From: CAYVXE01 sp964455375
Lineage (GTDB): Bacteria > Zhuqueibacterota > Zhuqueibacteria > Oceanimicrobiales > Oceanimicrobiaceae
Direction: 5' to 3'
NCBI GenBank assembly: GCA_964455375.1
Contig: CAYVXE010000007.1
Location: 1 to 64,000 of the forward strand
Length of the DNA stretch: 64,000 nucleotides
Part shown: in pieces, positions 25,423-35,049 of the stretch
Layout: each line of letters starts with the position of its first letter
How positions within the stretch are numbered: position 1 is the first letter of the stretch
The notes under the pieces: generated by a model
The model's input: the letters and a program-made list of their open reading frames with translations, nothing else
Databases searched by the model: none
What the model was told of the DNA's origin: nothing
Position numbers and translations under genes: made by a program

Positions 25423-27726
25423 TTAAACGGCTGTTTTCGCTGGTCGTTTTTCGTGACTGGGGTATTCAATTCTGCCATGAAAAATACCCGTTAAACTGTT
25501 TACAAAACTCTCGTTAACCAGTTTTAAGTCTTTTACAGTCAATGGACATTCATCCAACTCGGATTCGAGCAGTCGCTCCTGAATGAACATACTTACCATA
25601 TTTCGTATGCGGCCTACAGTCGGATCTTTTAAGGTTCGGCTTCCGGCCTCAACTGAATCGGCTAACATCACAATACCAGATTCCTTTGACTGAGGTTTCG
25701 GGCCATGATAACGAAATGCATCTTCATTTATCTCAGATTCATCCTTTGACTCTTTGGCTTTTTGAAAAAAATATTTTATCAAATTGGTACCATGGTGCTC
25801 AGGGATAAAGTTCTTTATCTCTTGAGGAAGATTGTATTCCTCAGCAATCTCCAGGCCCCGCTTTACATGATTAATTAGAATCAAGCAGCTCATACTTGGT
25901 GTCAGTTTTTCATGAGGATTTTTTCCGCCTTTTTGATTTTCTACAAAATATTCAGGTTTTTCCATCTTGCCGATATCATGATAATAAGATGCCACCCTTG
26001 CCAGTAACGCATTGGCACCTATTGCTTCTGCTGCAGCCTCCGATAAATTCCCAACCATAATACTATGGTGATACGTGCCCGGAGACCGAATAGCAAGCTC
26101 ACGAAGTAACGGTTTGTTGAGGTCGGACAGTTCAAGTAGCGTTGAGTTCGTTGTTAGTTGGAAAACATACTCAAAAATGATCATTAAAGCATAGGCAAGA
26201 ATAGGAGAAAACAGCCCGTTGATTCCCCCATATAACCACATTTCTGTAAGATTAGAGAAGTTTGAATGTTTTAGAATCTCGAGAGAACCAATGGACAAAA
26301 AGTACGCAAAAGATATTGATAAAATGGCTTTAATCATCCACGAGCGAGCTTGAATTTCACGAACAAAAAATGTAGAAATTGTACCTGCAAACAAAGAAAC
26401 AACCATTAAGTCGAAATCATTTCCCCGCAATAATCCAACCATGATACTCAAAGAAACGGTCCCAATAAAAGCAAATCTTGCATCAAAAAAAATTGTCAAT
26501 AACATTGAGGCAATAGAAACAGGAATCAAAAATTTAATAGTAGGTGCAAGTTCAAATTGATCAACCAGAAAAGTCGCACTTAGAACAATTAAAAAGATAA
26601 GATAAACCATAAACATTTTCTTCCAACTGAAGAATAATTGCTTACGCGAAAAGTAGATAAACAGGAGCAGGAAAGATAACGCAACGGCAATTGTAAGAAA
26701 CCTGCCGAGATACGGTAAGACAGCATTAATGCCTCCACTGCGCAGTTGGCGTTCCGATTGGTTTGCTGCAAGAGAGTTCAGCTTTTCTAAAATATCCTTG
26801 GTAATAATTTCATGCTTATTTAAAATTCGTTCGCTCTCCAAAACGATATCTTTAGAGAGTGGAACGTTTGATACGGCCTCATTGATACGGTTGTCGGTTT
26901 CAGTTTTATCATAGATAATATTCGGTTTCAAAAATGCTATCAAAATCGGGTAACTAAGTTTAACAATGTCTTTCTGATCGGGAAATGTCTGCCGCAGCTT
27001 TTCCAAAATAACATCTTTATAATTAACCTGATTATAAAAATCCGACAGATTTTCCACACTCTCCCGCTGAGAAGTGACAAGTGAAATTCTTTTTACATAA
27101 TCAGGAATATCATCCGGGCCAAGATTTAAAATCCCGATGGTGTAACTATCGACTAATATCCGAAGCAACTCCTGCCGCAGGGAGCGAAGTTTTAGCAATG
27201 ATTTGTCGGACTTGGTTTTGCGGTTGCTCGTTTTGGAGGAATTTTGGCTTGTGAGAATCGTTGAAATATTGGATGGCTCTATGAGTATTGAATACTCGTT
27301 AAGAATATCCCGCAAAATCCGTGTCTTATTGGAATCTGCTGTGGTTGAAGTGAGGGTAGAATAAAACCGATTATAAAATTGTTCAAATTCTTGCAACGAT
27401 TTAGTTTGAATGCTATCAACCCTTGTAAAAACAAGTGGTATTTTTTGCGTAGCAGCTTTGCGATCGCGGTTGATCTCGTCCTGGGTTTTATTGACAAAAA
27501 ATGTAAACGGTGCAATGATTTCGTCTCCCGTGTAAACGTTGCCTTCCTTTAAATCAGCAAATTGAAATTTATCAATTGATGGAAACATAAACGTCACCAA
27601 CAATACAAGCAACAGGCCCATCGAAATTGCAGGAAAATATCGAGATCTCGGATGGCTCTCTATAAACCGGATTTTCTCAAAAAAGGTTTTTTTTATTCTT
27701 GCTATCGACGTGACAATTTCTGACAA
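25423..27726 (-). CDS. 7TM-HD family phosphohydrolase (PgpH-like)
   Basis: The 767-aa protein has one N-terminal membrane helix (about 24-46), a large extracytoplasmic 7TMR-HDED domain (to about 330), seven membrane helices (about 335-515) and a cytoplasmic HD domain. The HD residues are visible in SPGTYHHSIMVGNL, SYYHDIGKM and FIPEHHGT. The Listeria relative PgpH degrades c-di-AMP, and the same activity is likely here. The start is a TTG at 27726, supported by GGGGAG just upstream within the end of phoH (3 bp between genes). Confidence 0.9.
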   Translation of the reverse strand: MSEIVTSIARIKKTFFEKIRFIESHPRSRYFPAISMGLLLVLLVTFMFPSIDKFQFADLKEGNVYTGDEIIAPFTFFVNKTQDEINRDRKAATQKIPLVFTRVDSIQTKSLQEFEQFYNRFYSTLTSTTADSNKTRILRDILNEYSILIEPSNISTILTSQNSSKTSNRKTKSDKSLLKLRSLRQELLRILVDSYTIGILNLGPDDIPDYVKRISLVTSQRESVENLSDFYNQVNYKDVILEKLRQTFPDQKDIVKLSYPILIAFLKPNIIYDKTETDNRINEAVSNVPLSKDIVLESERILNKHEIITKDILEKLNSLAANQSERQLRSGGINAVLPYLGRFLTIAVALSFLLLFIYFSRKQLFFSWKKMFMVYLIFLIVLSATFLVDQFELAPTIKFLIPVSIASMLLTIFFDARFAFIGTVSLSIMVGLLRGNDFDLMVVSLFAGTISTFFVREIQARSWMIKAILSISFAYFLSIGSLEILKHSNFSNLTEMWLYGGINGLFSPILAYALMIIFEYVFQLTTNSTLLELSDLNKPLLRELAIRSPGTYHHSIMVGNLSEAAAEAIGANALLARVASYYHDIGKMEKPEYFVENQKGGKNPHEKLTPSMSCLILINHVKRGLEIAEEYNLPQEIKNFIPEHHGTNLIKYFFQKAKESKDESEINEDAFRYHGPKPQSKESGIVMLADSVEAGSRTLKDPTVGRIRNMVSMFIQERLLESELDECPLTVKDLKLVNESFVNSLTGIFHGRIEYPSHEKRPAKTAV

Positions 27727-27729
27727 TGG

Positions 27730-28716
27730 TTACTCCCCAGAACGGTTTTCTTTTTTGTTAGCTTTTGCCTCATATGAATCATAAGCTTTAATTATATCTC
27801 TTACAAGTTTATGTCTCACCACATCATTTTGTGTTAAATACTCAAATTGAATTCCATCAATATTCGTCAGGATAGACTGAACCTGCAATAATCCCGAATC
27901 TCTAAAATCGGAAATATCGATTTGAGTGATATCGCCAGTGATGATGGCCCTTGAATTTATACCCAATCTGGTCAAAAACATTTTCATTTGCTTAAAGGAT
28001 GTGTTTTGAGCTTCATCCAAAATAACAAACGCATTGTTAAGGGTTCGGCCCCGCATATACGCCAAAGGTACGATTTCAATTACCTGCGATTCAACATATT
28101 TTTTTAATTTATCTCCCGGTATCATTTCATGCAGGGCATCATATAACGGACGCAAATAAGGATCAATTTTTTCTCGTAAATCTCCAGGCAAAAAACCTAA
28201 CCTTTCACCAGCCTCAACTGCTGGCCTGGTTAAAATAATTTTATTCACAAGTTTATCGCGAAGTGAAGCGACGGCAATTGCGACAGCCAAAAATGTCTTT
28301 CCGGTTCCGGCAGGTCCGATGGCAAAAACAATATCATTTTTTAACGAAGTCTGATAAAAGGCAAATTGACCTTTTGTTTTCGGTTTAATGAACCCATCTT
28401 TCTTATATAAGATTACCGAATCAAGATCGTCATTGTGCTCGTTGGCAGGACTACCATTGACAGCAACAACTTCCAGTAACATGTGAACATCCTTTTCCGA
28501 AATTAGCTGGTCACGGTTCACCATTTGAATCATTTCATTTAATACCTTTTCCACGGCCTGTACGGCGGAGGCGCTTCCTTCTAAATGGATATTGCCATTG
28601 CGCGGGACAATCTTCACTTTGAAACGTTCCTGAATAGCTCTGAGGAGACAATCCTGGAAACCAAACAATTTGAGTTGATTCACACCTCTTATGGAAAGTT
28701 GCTTAACCGTATTCAC
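27730..28716 (-). CDS. PhoH-like ATPase (YbeZ)
   Basis: The 328-aa protein has an N-terminal KH-like region (residues about 20-80) and a PhoH P-loop domain with GPAGTGKTFLA (Walker A) and VILDEAQN (Walker B). The combination is that of YbeZ, which is thought to work with YbeY in RNA or ribosome metabolism. It is the first gene of a four-gene minus-strand unit (phoH-like, 7TM-HD, ybeY, corB-like). It starts just downstream of the LysM gene terminator, so it should have its own promoter, which I could not place. No clear SD precedes the ATG. Confidence 0.92.
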   Translation of the reverse strand: MNTVKQLSIRGVNQLKLFGFQDCLLRAIQERFKVKIVPRNGNIHLEGSASAVQAVEKVLNEMIQMVNRDQLISEKDVHMLLEVVAVNGSPANEHNDDLDSVILYKKDGFIKPKTKGQFAFYQTSLKNDIVFAIGPAGTGKTFLAVAIAVASLRDKLVNKIILTRPAVEAGERLGFLPGDLREKIDPYLRPLYDALHEMIPGDKLKKYVESQVIEIVPLAYMRGRTLNNAFVILDEAQNTSFKQMKMFLTRLGINSRAIITGDITQIDISDFRDSGLLQVQSILTNIDGIQFEYLTQNDVVRHKLVRDIIKAYDSYEAKANKKENRSGE

Positions 28717-28748
28717 TAAAACAGACGTCTTTTTATTTTAATATGTCT

Positions 28749-28805
28749 AAAAAAAAAGCTCCTGAATAAAATTATCTATTGTTTAGACAACCCATTCAAG
28801 AGCTT
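28749..28805 (-). terminator. Strong rho-independent terminator of the LysM gene
   Basis: On the minus strand AAGCTCTTGAAT pairs with ATTCAGGAGCTT over 12 bp (one wobble) around a 24-nt loop that can fold further. A run of about nine T follows (28757-28749). Confidence 0.85.
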
Positions 28806-28845
28806 AGAATTTTAATTTTTACTTACAACTTTTGTTTTGCACCGC

Positions 28846-29694
28846 TTATCTGGGAATTTTCAAGACCTGATGCGGGTAGATCATATTTGCGTCTTCACCG
28901 ATGACGTCTTTGTTAGCATCATACAATTCACGCCATTTTGTTGGATCGCCCATAATGTCCATACTACCAGCAATTTTTGCCAGATTGTCTCCCGGACTCA
29001 CAAGATATTCTTCAGGACCGCTCTCCTTCTGAATCTTAAAAATCTGGTCGGGGTAAATCATGTCCGGATCTTTAATTTGGTCACGATTGTAAGAGTAAAT
29101 ACGAATCCATTGTAACGGATCGCCATAAATGTCGTCTTTCTTTGCAATTCTCCAGAGGTAGTCACCTCGGATTACCGTGTATTCATCATACAAAGCTTTA
29201 GGCATTTTTGTGCGCAATGAAGCGATCTTTCCTTCAAGCGCCGCGATCTTGTTTCTGAATTCAGTTAAAAAAGCAGGTTTGTCCCCTTTGTGAGCATTTA
29301 CTTTTGCCTCAATGGCATCAAGTTCTTTGCGTTGTTTAAACAATTCTTCAGGGGATAACGCGCTTAATGAACCCAATTGATCATCAAGACTATTCAATTG
29401 GTTTCGGTGATCATTTACTTCTGCTTCCGTGGTGCCGATCTCACTATAAATTTGAGACCAAACGCTTTTATTCTGGCCTTCAACATCGGAAATTTTTGAA
29501 TTTAACGATGCAATTTCAGCATCGCATTTCGCAATTTCACTTTTGGCCGCAGCCTCTCTATCTACCCATTGTTGCAATTGCGCCTTATATTCTTTCATCG
29601 TCATTTCCTGGGCTGTAGCTACACTCGTACTAAATGTCAGGAAAAAAGCCGCAAAAACAAAACCGATAAAGAGAGTGTTGGTAACAGCTTTCAT
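28846..29694 (-). CDS. Secreted coiled-coil protein with two LysM domains
   Basis: The 282-aa protein has a signal peptide (cleavage near VATAQ). Residues about 35-165 are a charged coiled coil, followed by two C-terminal LysM-like domains (YTVIRGDYLWRIAKKDDIYG, then YLVSPGDNLAKIAG), each with a YPDQIFKI/YPHQVLKI end. The protein should sit in the periplasm and bind peptidoglycan. It has a good SD (AGGAGGGT). It follows the small coiled-coil lipoprotein by 36 bp and shares its promoter; both may form an envelope-spanning complex. A strong terminator closes the pair. Confidence 0.87.
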   Translation of the reverse strand: MKAVTNTLFIGFVFAAFFLTFSTSVATAQEMTMKEYKAQLQQWVDREAAAKSEIAKCDAEIASLNSKISDVEGQNKSVWSQIYSEIGTTEAEVNDHRNQLNSLDDQLGSLSALSPEELFKQRKELDAIEAKVNAHKGDKPAFLTEFRNKIAALEGKIASLRTKMPKALYDEYTVIRGDYLWRIAKKDDIYGDPLQWIRIYSYNRDQIKDPDMIYPDQIFKIQKESGPEEYLVSPGDNLAKIAGSMDIMGDPTKWRELYDANKDVIGEDANMIYPHQVLKIPR

Positions 29695-29730
29695 ATTTTA
29701 ACCCTCCTAATTCGCGATTTGGTGATCTTA

Positions 29731-30000
29731 TTATTCTGCTAATCTCTGCTTTACAGCATCCAATTCAGCTTTTGTCGCTTGTAATTCTTTCTGCTTTTGT
29801 GTTAACTCGTTCTGGAGTTTGCTTTTTTCTTTGCGCTTATCTTCCAGGGTGTTTTCAGCAGAAAGTGCGGCACTCTTTTGCTCTTCTAACGCCTGCAGCT
29901 GTTGATCGTTTGGGTGTCTTGTGCAGCTCATAAATGAAAATGTAGAAAAAATAAACAAAACCATCATCATTGACATGACAAGATGTGATATTTTTTTCAT
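29731..30000 (-). CDS. Small coiled-coil lipoprotein
   Basis: The 89-aa product has a lipoprotein signal (hydrophobic MVLFIFSTFSFMSC, Cys about 26). An uninterrupted charged coiled coil follows (QQLQALEEQKSAALSAE and on). It resembles Lpp-type or small structural envelope lipoproteins in layout, without a recognisable family. The Shine-Dalgarno sequence AAGGAGGTGA is an almost perfect anti-16S match. With a well-formed promoter upstream, this points to high expression. Confidence 0.82.
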   Translation of the reverse strand: MKKISHLVMSMMMVLFIFSTFSFMSCTRHPNDQQLQALEEQKSAALSAENTLEDKRKEKSKLQNELTQKQKELQATKAELDAVKQRLAE

Positions 30001-30094
30001 CCTAATTCACCTCCTTCCTAACCTTCTATTATTTAGTAAAAATTAGACCTACTGAGGAATGATCATTACACATCCACTGTGAACAAACAAAGCA

Positions 30095-30123
30095 ATATTA
30101 ACAAAAATAAAATAAATAGTCAA
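30095..30123 (-). promoter_or_regulatory. Promoter of the coiled-coil lipoprotein / LysM operon
   Basis: On the minus strand TTGACT (30123-30118) and TAATAT (30100-30095) are separated by exactly 17 bp in an AT-rich region. The inferred leader is about 88 nt and ends in a near-perfect SD. Confidence 0.6.
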
Positions 30124-30135
30124 GTAAAAAAGACC

Positions 30136-31908
30136 TTACCCGATCTTTAACCCTAATTCTCTTAATTGCACCTCACTTACCGTAGACGGCGAACCGTCCA
30201 TTAAAGACAGTGCACTGTTCGTCTTCGGGAAAGCAATAACATCTCTGATGGACTTTTCCTTTACCAAGAGCATAACCAACCGGTCAAAGCCAAAAGCAAT
30301 TCCGCCGTGAGGTGGTGCCCCGTAGGCAAATGCCTCAAGTAAAAAACCAAATTTATCCCGCGCCTCGTCTTCATTTATATTCAGCAGTCTGAACATGGTA
30401 TTCTGCATATCCTGCCGATGTATTCTAATACTGCCCCCGGCAATTTCATAACCATTTAAAACAAGATCATAGGCCTTGGCACGCGCTTTTTCAGGCATTT
30501 CTTTCAACAAATCAATATCGGAATCAAGGGGAGCGGTAAACGGATGGTGTCTGGCCATATAGCGTTTTTCTTCATCATCGTACTCAAGTAATGGAAAATC
30601 GACAATCCACACAAGCTTAAAATCATTTTCAGAAACTAGATTTTCCCGAACGGCCAATTTTGTTCGGAGAATTCCGGTGAGAACTAAAGCTTTTTCATCG
30701 TCATCCGCAATTAAAAGAAGCAAGTCACCGGCATGAGCATTAAAAGATGTATTTATTTTGTAAATCATATTGTCAGAAAAGAATTTTTGCAATGATGAAT
30801 CCCAGCCATCCGCCGAAACTTTAATGGCGACCAAACCTTTAGCCCCTTCCTGTTGCATCATCCCTGTGAGTTCATCAACTTGCTTTCTGGAGTAATTTGC
30901 GCCATTTTTCAAGCAAAGGCCACATACGCGGCCACCGGATTTTATGGTACTCGAAAATACGTTAAATTCACTATCTTTCACCAAATCGTTAATGGTGACA
31001 ACTTTCAGTTCATAACGCAGGTCAGGTTTATCGGTACCATAGTTTTCCATGGCTTCACGATAGGAAAGACGACGAAAATCCGGTTCTATTGCAATATCCA
31101 GTATGTCGCTGAATATTTGAATCATTAGTTTCTCCACCATCGCAAGGACATCATCCATTTCCACGAAAGACATTTCCACATCAATTTGGGTAAACTCAGG
31201 CTGCCGGTCAGCACGCAAATCTTCATCGCGGAAACATTTAACAATTTGAAAATAACGGTCAAGTCCGGAAACCATCAAAATTTGTTTATACGTTTGTGGG
31301 CTCTGGGGTAATGCGTAAAATTTTCCATGATGAATACGGCTGGGCACAAGAAAATCCCGGGCGCCTTCAGGTGTACTTCGCATCAAAATCGGGGTTTCTA
31401 CTTCCACAAAAGAATGCGCATCAAAAAAAGATCTGACAACCTGATATGTTTTGTGACGAAGCAGCAAGTTATTTTTCATTTTACTGGTTCTCAGATCAAG
31501 GTAGCGATATTTTAAACGCAATTCCTCTGAAACCTCAATATTTTCATCGATCTCAAAAGGCGGGGTTTTCGCTTTATTCAAAATCTTTAATTTTTCTACC
31601 GTAATTTCAATATCACCGGTAGACAAATTCGGATTGATCATGCCTTCGGGTCGTTTGCAGACAACGCCTCGCACGGCAATGACAAATTCATTTCGCAAAC
31701 CCTTCGGATTGAAATTGTAGCCAGGAGAGCGATTCGGATCAAAAACAATTTGTGTCAAACCGTAGCGGTCACGCAAATCGACGAATATCAAACCGCCATG
31801 ATCACGTCTGCGGTGAACCCAACCCATTAAAGTGACTTCCTCGCCCGCACCTGAACGATTCAGTTCTCCGCATGTATGAGTTCTCTTCCACCCCTCCAAA
31901 TTGTCCAA
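30136..31908 (-). CDS. aspS: Aspartyl-tRNA synthetase, bacterial type
   Basis: The 590-aa class II synthetase has the N-terminal OB-fold anticodon-binding domain (VTLMGWVHRRRDHGG), the catalytic core (QSPQTYKQILM; RCFRDEDLRADRQPEFTQID as motif 2) and GIAFGFDRLVMLL as motif 3. The bacterial GAD insertion is present, as the length indicates. The start is TTG at 31908, with GGAGGG seven bases upstream; no ATG lies near. It follows the ATP synthase operon after a probable terminator. Confidence 0.95.
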   Translation of the reverse strand: MDNLEGWKRTHTCGELNRSGAGEEVTLMGWVHRRRDHGGLIFVDLRDRYGLTQIVFDPNRSPGYNFNPKGLRNEFVIAVRGVVCKRPEGMINPNLSTGDIEITVEKLKILNKAKTPPFEIDENIEVSEELRLKYRYLDLRTSKMKNNLLLRHKTYQVVRSFFDAHSFVEVETPILMRSTPEGARDFLVPSRIHHGKFYALPQSPQTYKQILMVSGLDRYFQIVKCFRDEDLRADRQPEFTQIDVEMSFVEMDDVLAMVEKLMIQIFSDILDIAIEPDFRRLSYREAMENYGTDKPDLRYELKVVTINDLVKDSEFNVFSSTIKSGGRVCGLCLKNGANYSRKQVDELTGMMQQEGAKGLVAIKVSADGWDSSLQKFFSDNMIYKINTSFNAHAGDLLLLIADDDEKALVLTGILRTKLAVRENLVSENDFKLVWIVDFPLLEYDDEEKRYMARHHPFTAPLDSDIDLLKEMPEKARAKAYDLVLNGYEIAGGSIRIHRQDMQNTMFRLLNINEDEARDKFGFLLEAFAYGAPPHGGIAFGFDRLVMLLVKEKSIRDVIAFPKTNSALSLMDGSPSTVSEVQLRELGLKIG

Positions 31909-32060
31909 AGTTTTCCCTCCAAATCTCGTTTATAAAGTGTAAGTTAGCGTAAAAGATGGTGAATTAAATTAAAATCCGCAAGCTTCTTTTTAAGAATTAG
32001 GTGTTTTCTTTAAGAAAAATATCGTTATAGATTCGTGGATTGGTGAGACAATTACTGTAG

Positions 32061-32114
32061 AAAAAAACTGCCTTCTCCATCTATTTGTAGCGTCCAGTTT
32101 AGATTGAAGCAGTT
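32061..32114 (-). terminator. Candidate terminator of the ATP synthase operon
   Basis: On the minus strand AACTGCTT (32114-32107) pairs with AAGGCAGTT (32074-32066, one wobble) across a long loop and is followed by seven T (32067-32061). The long loop makes it less certain. Confidence 0.45.
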
Positions 32115-32122
32115 AATTGCAG

Positions 32123-32530
32123 CTAATTTTTTGAAGAAATTTTAATGCGGTTTACCGCACGTAGTAAAGCAACCTGGGCTCGATCCACATTCCAGCTTTT
32201 CCGGCCTTCCTGTATTCTTTTTCCAGCCCTTTCTTTTGCAGCCTCAGCTCGTTTTTGGTCAATCTCAGACGCCGCCTCACACGTTTCAGAGAGAATTGAA
32301 ATACTATCCGGTAAAATTTCAGCCACACCATCACTCGTTGAAAAATACGTGGTTTGTTTATCTGCTACAATTTTAATCTCACCGATTTTAAGTGTTGTTA
32401 AAAAGGGGGTGTGACCCGGATAAACACCAAAGTAACCGTTTATTCCGGGAATTCGTGCGGCAGAAACGTCACCGGCATAGATGCGTTTCTGTGGAGTCAG
32501 TATTTCAATCTTAATTTTTTCCGGTAGCAT
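32123..32530 (-). CDS. atpC: ATP synthase F1 epsilon subunit
   Basis: The 135-aa protein has the N-terminal beta-sandwich typical of epsilon (IKIEILTPQKRIYAGDV, GYFGVYPGHTPFLTTL) and a C-terminal helical hairpin rich in Ala, Arg and Glu (EIDQKRAEAAKERAGKRI). It links the catalytic hexamer and central stalk to the c ring and can inhibit ATP hydrolysis. It is the last gene of the operon, 37 bp after atpD. Confidence 0.95.
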   Translation of the reverse strand: MLPEKIKIEILTPQKRIYAGDVSAARIPGINGYFGVYPGHTPFLTTLKIGEIKIVADKQTTYFSTSDGVAEILPDSISILSETCEAASEIDQKRAEAAKERAGKRIQEGRKSWNVDRAQVALLRAVNRIKISSKN

Positions 32531-32567
32531 AAGCGACTTAAAATTTAAATTACAGGCTTAATCTGAA

Positions 32568-33965
32568 TTATTCTTGATTCATTGTTTCCGCATTTTCAAC
32601 AGCCTCTTCAATAGAACCGACCATGTAAAATGCTTGTTCCGGCAAATGATCATACTCACCATCTACAATACCTTTAAAACTGCGAACAGTATCTTCCAAA
32701 GGCACATATTTCCCGGGCGTGCCGGTAAAAGCTTCGGCAACAAAAAACGGCTGTGACAGAAACCTTTGGATTCGCCGGGCACGGTTGACGACAATTTTAT
32801 CCTCATCGGACAATTCTTCCATACCAAGAATAGCGATTATATCCTGCAAATCCTTATATTTCTGCAAAATTTGCTGAACTTCACGCGCCACTTGATAATG
32901 TTCTTCACCAACCACCCGCGGATCCAACATTCGCGATGTAGAATCCAGAGGATCGACAGCAGGATAAATACCCAATTCGGCAATTTGCCGGGATAATACG
33001 GTTGTTGCATCCAAATGCGCAAATGTCGTCGCCGGCGCCGGGTCAGTCAAATCATCTGCAGGTACATAAACAGCCTGCACAGATGTAATGGAACCCTTAT
33101 TTGTAGAGGTAATTCTCTCCTGTAAGTCACCCATTTCTGTGGATAATGTCGGTTGGTAGCCTACGGCTGATGGCATTCGACCCAACAGAGCGGAAACTTC
33201 AGAACCGGCTTGAGTAAAACGAAAGATATTATCTATAAACAAAAGAACGTCTTTACCTTCGTCATCGCGAAAATATTCAGCGGCAGTCAATGCAGTCAAA
33301 GCAACACGCTGGCGTGCACCCGGAAGCTCGTTCATCTGCCCGAAAACGAGACAGGTTTTGTCTAAAACCCCGGACTCTTTCATTTCCAGCCAAAGGTCGT
33401 TTCCTTCACGGGTTCGCTCACCCACACCGCCAAACACAGAGTAGCCGCCATGGTGCGTAGCGATATTATGAATTAATTCCATGATTAAAACTGTTTTGCC
33501 TACCCCCGCGCCACCAAACAAACCGGTTTTGCCCCCTTTTGCGTACGGTTCCAACAAATCGATCACTTTAATGCCGGTCTCGTACATATCGGATTTCGTA
33601 TCCAGCGTATCAAATTTCGGTGCATCCCGATGAATAGGATAATGTTTTTCAGTTTTTATTGGACCAATTTCGTCAATAGGTTCACCGATAATATTCATCA
33701 AGCGCCCGAGTGTTTCAGGGCCCACAGGCACGGTTATTGGCTTCCCAGTGCTTTTTACCGCCATCCCGCGAACAAGTCCGTCTGTGGTATCCATAGAGAC
33801 ACAGCGCGCGGTTTGTTCTCCCAAATGTTGCTGCACCTCAAGAACAACCTTGGATTTGTCCTCACGCGCAATCTCCAAGGCGGTTAACAACTCCGGCAAA
33901 TTACCATCTTCAAACTGAACATCAATTACTGCCCCAATGATTTGTAAAATGCGGCCGTCACTCAT
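32568..33965 (-). CDS. atpD: ATP synthase F1 beta subunit
   Basis: The 465-aa catalytic subunit carries the Walker A loop GGAGVGKT, the catalytic Glu region GGVGERTREGNDLW, the Walker B strand DVLLFIDNIFRF and the P-loop NTPase signature PAVDPLDSTSR. Length and order are standard. It lies between atpG and atpC in the operon. Confidence 0.97.
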   Translation of the reverse strand: MSDGRILQIIGAVIDVQFEDGNLPELLTALEIAREDKSKVVLEVQQHLGEQTARCVSMDTTDGLVRGMAVKSTGKPITVPVGPETLGRLMNIIGEPIDEIGPIKTEKHYPIHRDAPKFDTLDTKSDMYETGIKVIDLLEPYAKGGKTGLFGGAGVGKTVLIMELIHNIATHHGGYSVFGGVGERTREGNDLWLEMKESGVLDKTCLVFGQMNELPGARQRVALTALTAAEYFRDDEGKDVLLFIDNIFRFTQAGSEVSALLGRMPSAVGYQPTLSTEMGDLQERITSTNKGSITSVQAVYVPADDLTDPAPATTFAHLDATTVLSRQIAELGIYPAVDPLDSTSRMLDPRVVGEEHYQVAREVQQILQKYKDLQDIIAILGMEELSDEDKIVVNRARRIQRFLSQPFFVAEAFTGTPGKYVPLEDTVRSFKGIVDGEYDHLPEQAFYMVGSIEEAVENAETMNQE

Positions 33966-34027
33966 GCTTGATATTCCTTTTCAAATCTTATGATAGTGTC
34001 AATTATCTAATTTATATCTCTAACAAC

Positions 34028-35049
34028 TTATCCACGAAGCGCTTCAGCTCCAGCGACAATTTCAGAAATCTCAGTAGTAATCGTAGCTTGTCTGACTTTA
34101 TTATAGTNNNNNNNNNNNNNNNNNNNNNNNNNNNNNNNNNNNNNNNNNNNNNNNNNNNNNNNNNNNNNNNNNNNNNNNNNNNNNNNNNNNNNNNNNNNNN
34201 NNNNNNNGCGACAATTTCAGAAATCTCAGTAGTAATCGTAGCTTGTCTGACTTTATTATAGTAGTGTGTTAAATCATGAATCATTTCCTGAGCATTTTCC
34301 GTGGCCGAATCCATGGCAACCATGCGGGCGCCCTGCTCGGAAGCATAGGATTCCAGTAACATTTTCCATATCTGGATATTTAAGTTGCGCGGAAGAATGT
34401 CACTCAGAATTCGTTCCTCCGATGGTTCATAGATATAATCAGCCATCTTAACCAGGTCCTGCTCGTCCATTGTCCGGACAATAGGGAGGAATTGTTCCAT
34501 CTTCACTTCCTGGGAACCTGCGGATTTGAAACTGTTATAAACAACGTACACTTTGTCCCAGGTATTTTCCAAATATTCTTTCTGAATAGCAGACGATATT
34601 TCCACCGCTTGTTGAAAATCCAATGCATCTAAAATATTTACATATTTGTATGAAATATCATAGCCGCGTCTTGAGTAAAACTCAACTCCTTTGCGACCGA
34701 TGAGCGTTAGCAACGCTCTTTTCTCCTTACTTACGAGATCTATGCTCGCTCTTGCGTGTCGAACAACATTGGAATTAAAACTGCCGCACAGCCCTCTGTC
34801 CGAGGTGACAACCACGTAGCCGACCGTTTTTACAGGACGTTCCCTCAAAAAAGGATGCGCAGAATCTTCATGTTTCGATGCGACGTGGCTCATCAATTTC
34901 TGCATCTGTATCGCATAGGGACGGGCATTCAAAAGTCTCTCCTGAGATTTCCGCAGCTTCGCAGCCGCTACCATTTTCATGGCTTTAGTAATCTGTTGAG
35001 TGCTTTTTACACTACCTATGCGTCTTTTGATATCGCTTAAGGTCGCCAA
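34028..35049 (-). CDS. atpG: ATP synthase F1 gamma subunit (interrupted by a false assembly gap)
   Basis: The N-terminal part (SDIKRRIGSVKSTQQITKAM) and the downstream Rossmann-like body match gamma. At 34108-34207 there are 100 N, flanked by identical 55-nt sequences (34053-34107 and 34208-34262). Removing one copy and the N run restores one frame that ends NKVRQATITTEISEIVAGA then EALRG and a stop at 34028-34030, giving about 288 aa, normal for gamma. A frame read through the N ends in a spurious tail. The start is TTG, adjacent to the atpA stop, with GGAGGA upstream. Confidence 0.93.
34053..34262. other. Unmerged contig overlap: 55-nt duplicate flanking 100 N
   Basis: The 55 bases at 34053-34107 are repeated exactly at 34208-34262, with 100 N between. 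This is the signature of two contigs that share a k-mer-sized end (k = 55) but were joined as a gap of default length. Confidence 0.95.

Noticed and set aside
34012..34107. AtpG extended tail (a frame ending VDKLLEI after the N run)
   Set aside because: It arises from the 155 extra bases of the false gap; collapsing the 55-nt duplicate gives the normal EIVAGAEALRG end at 34028.
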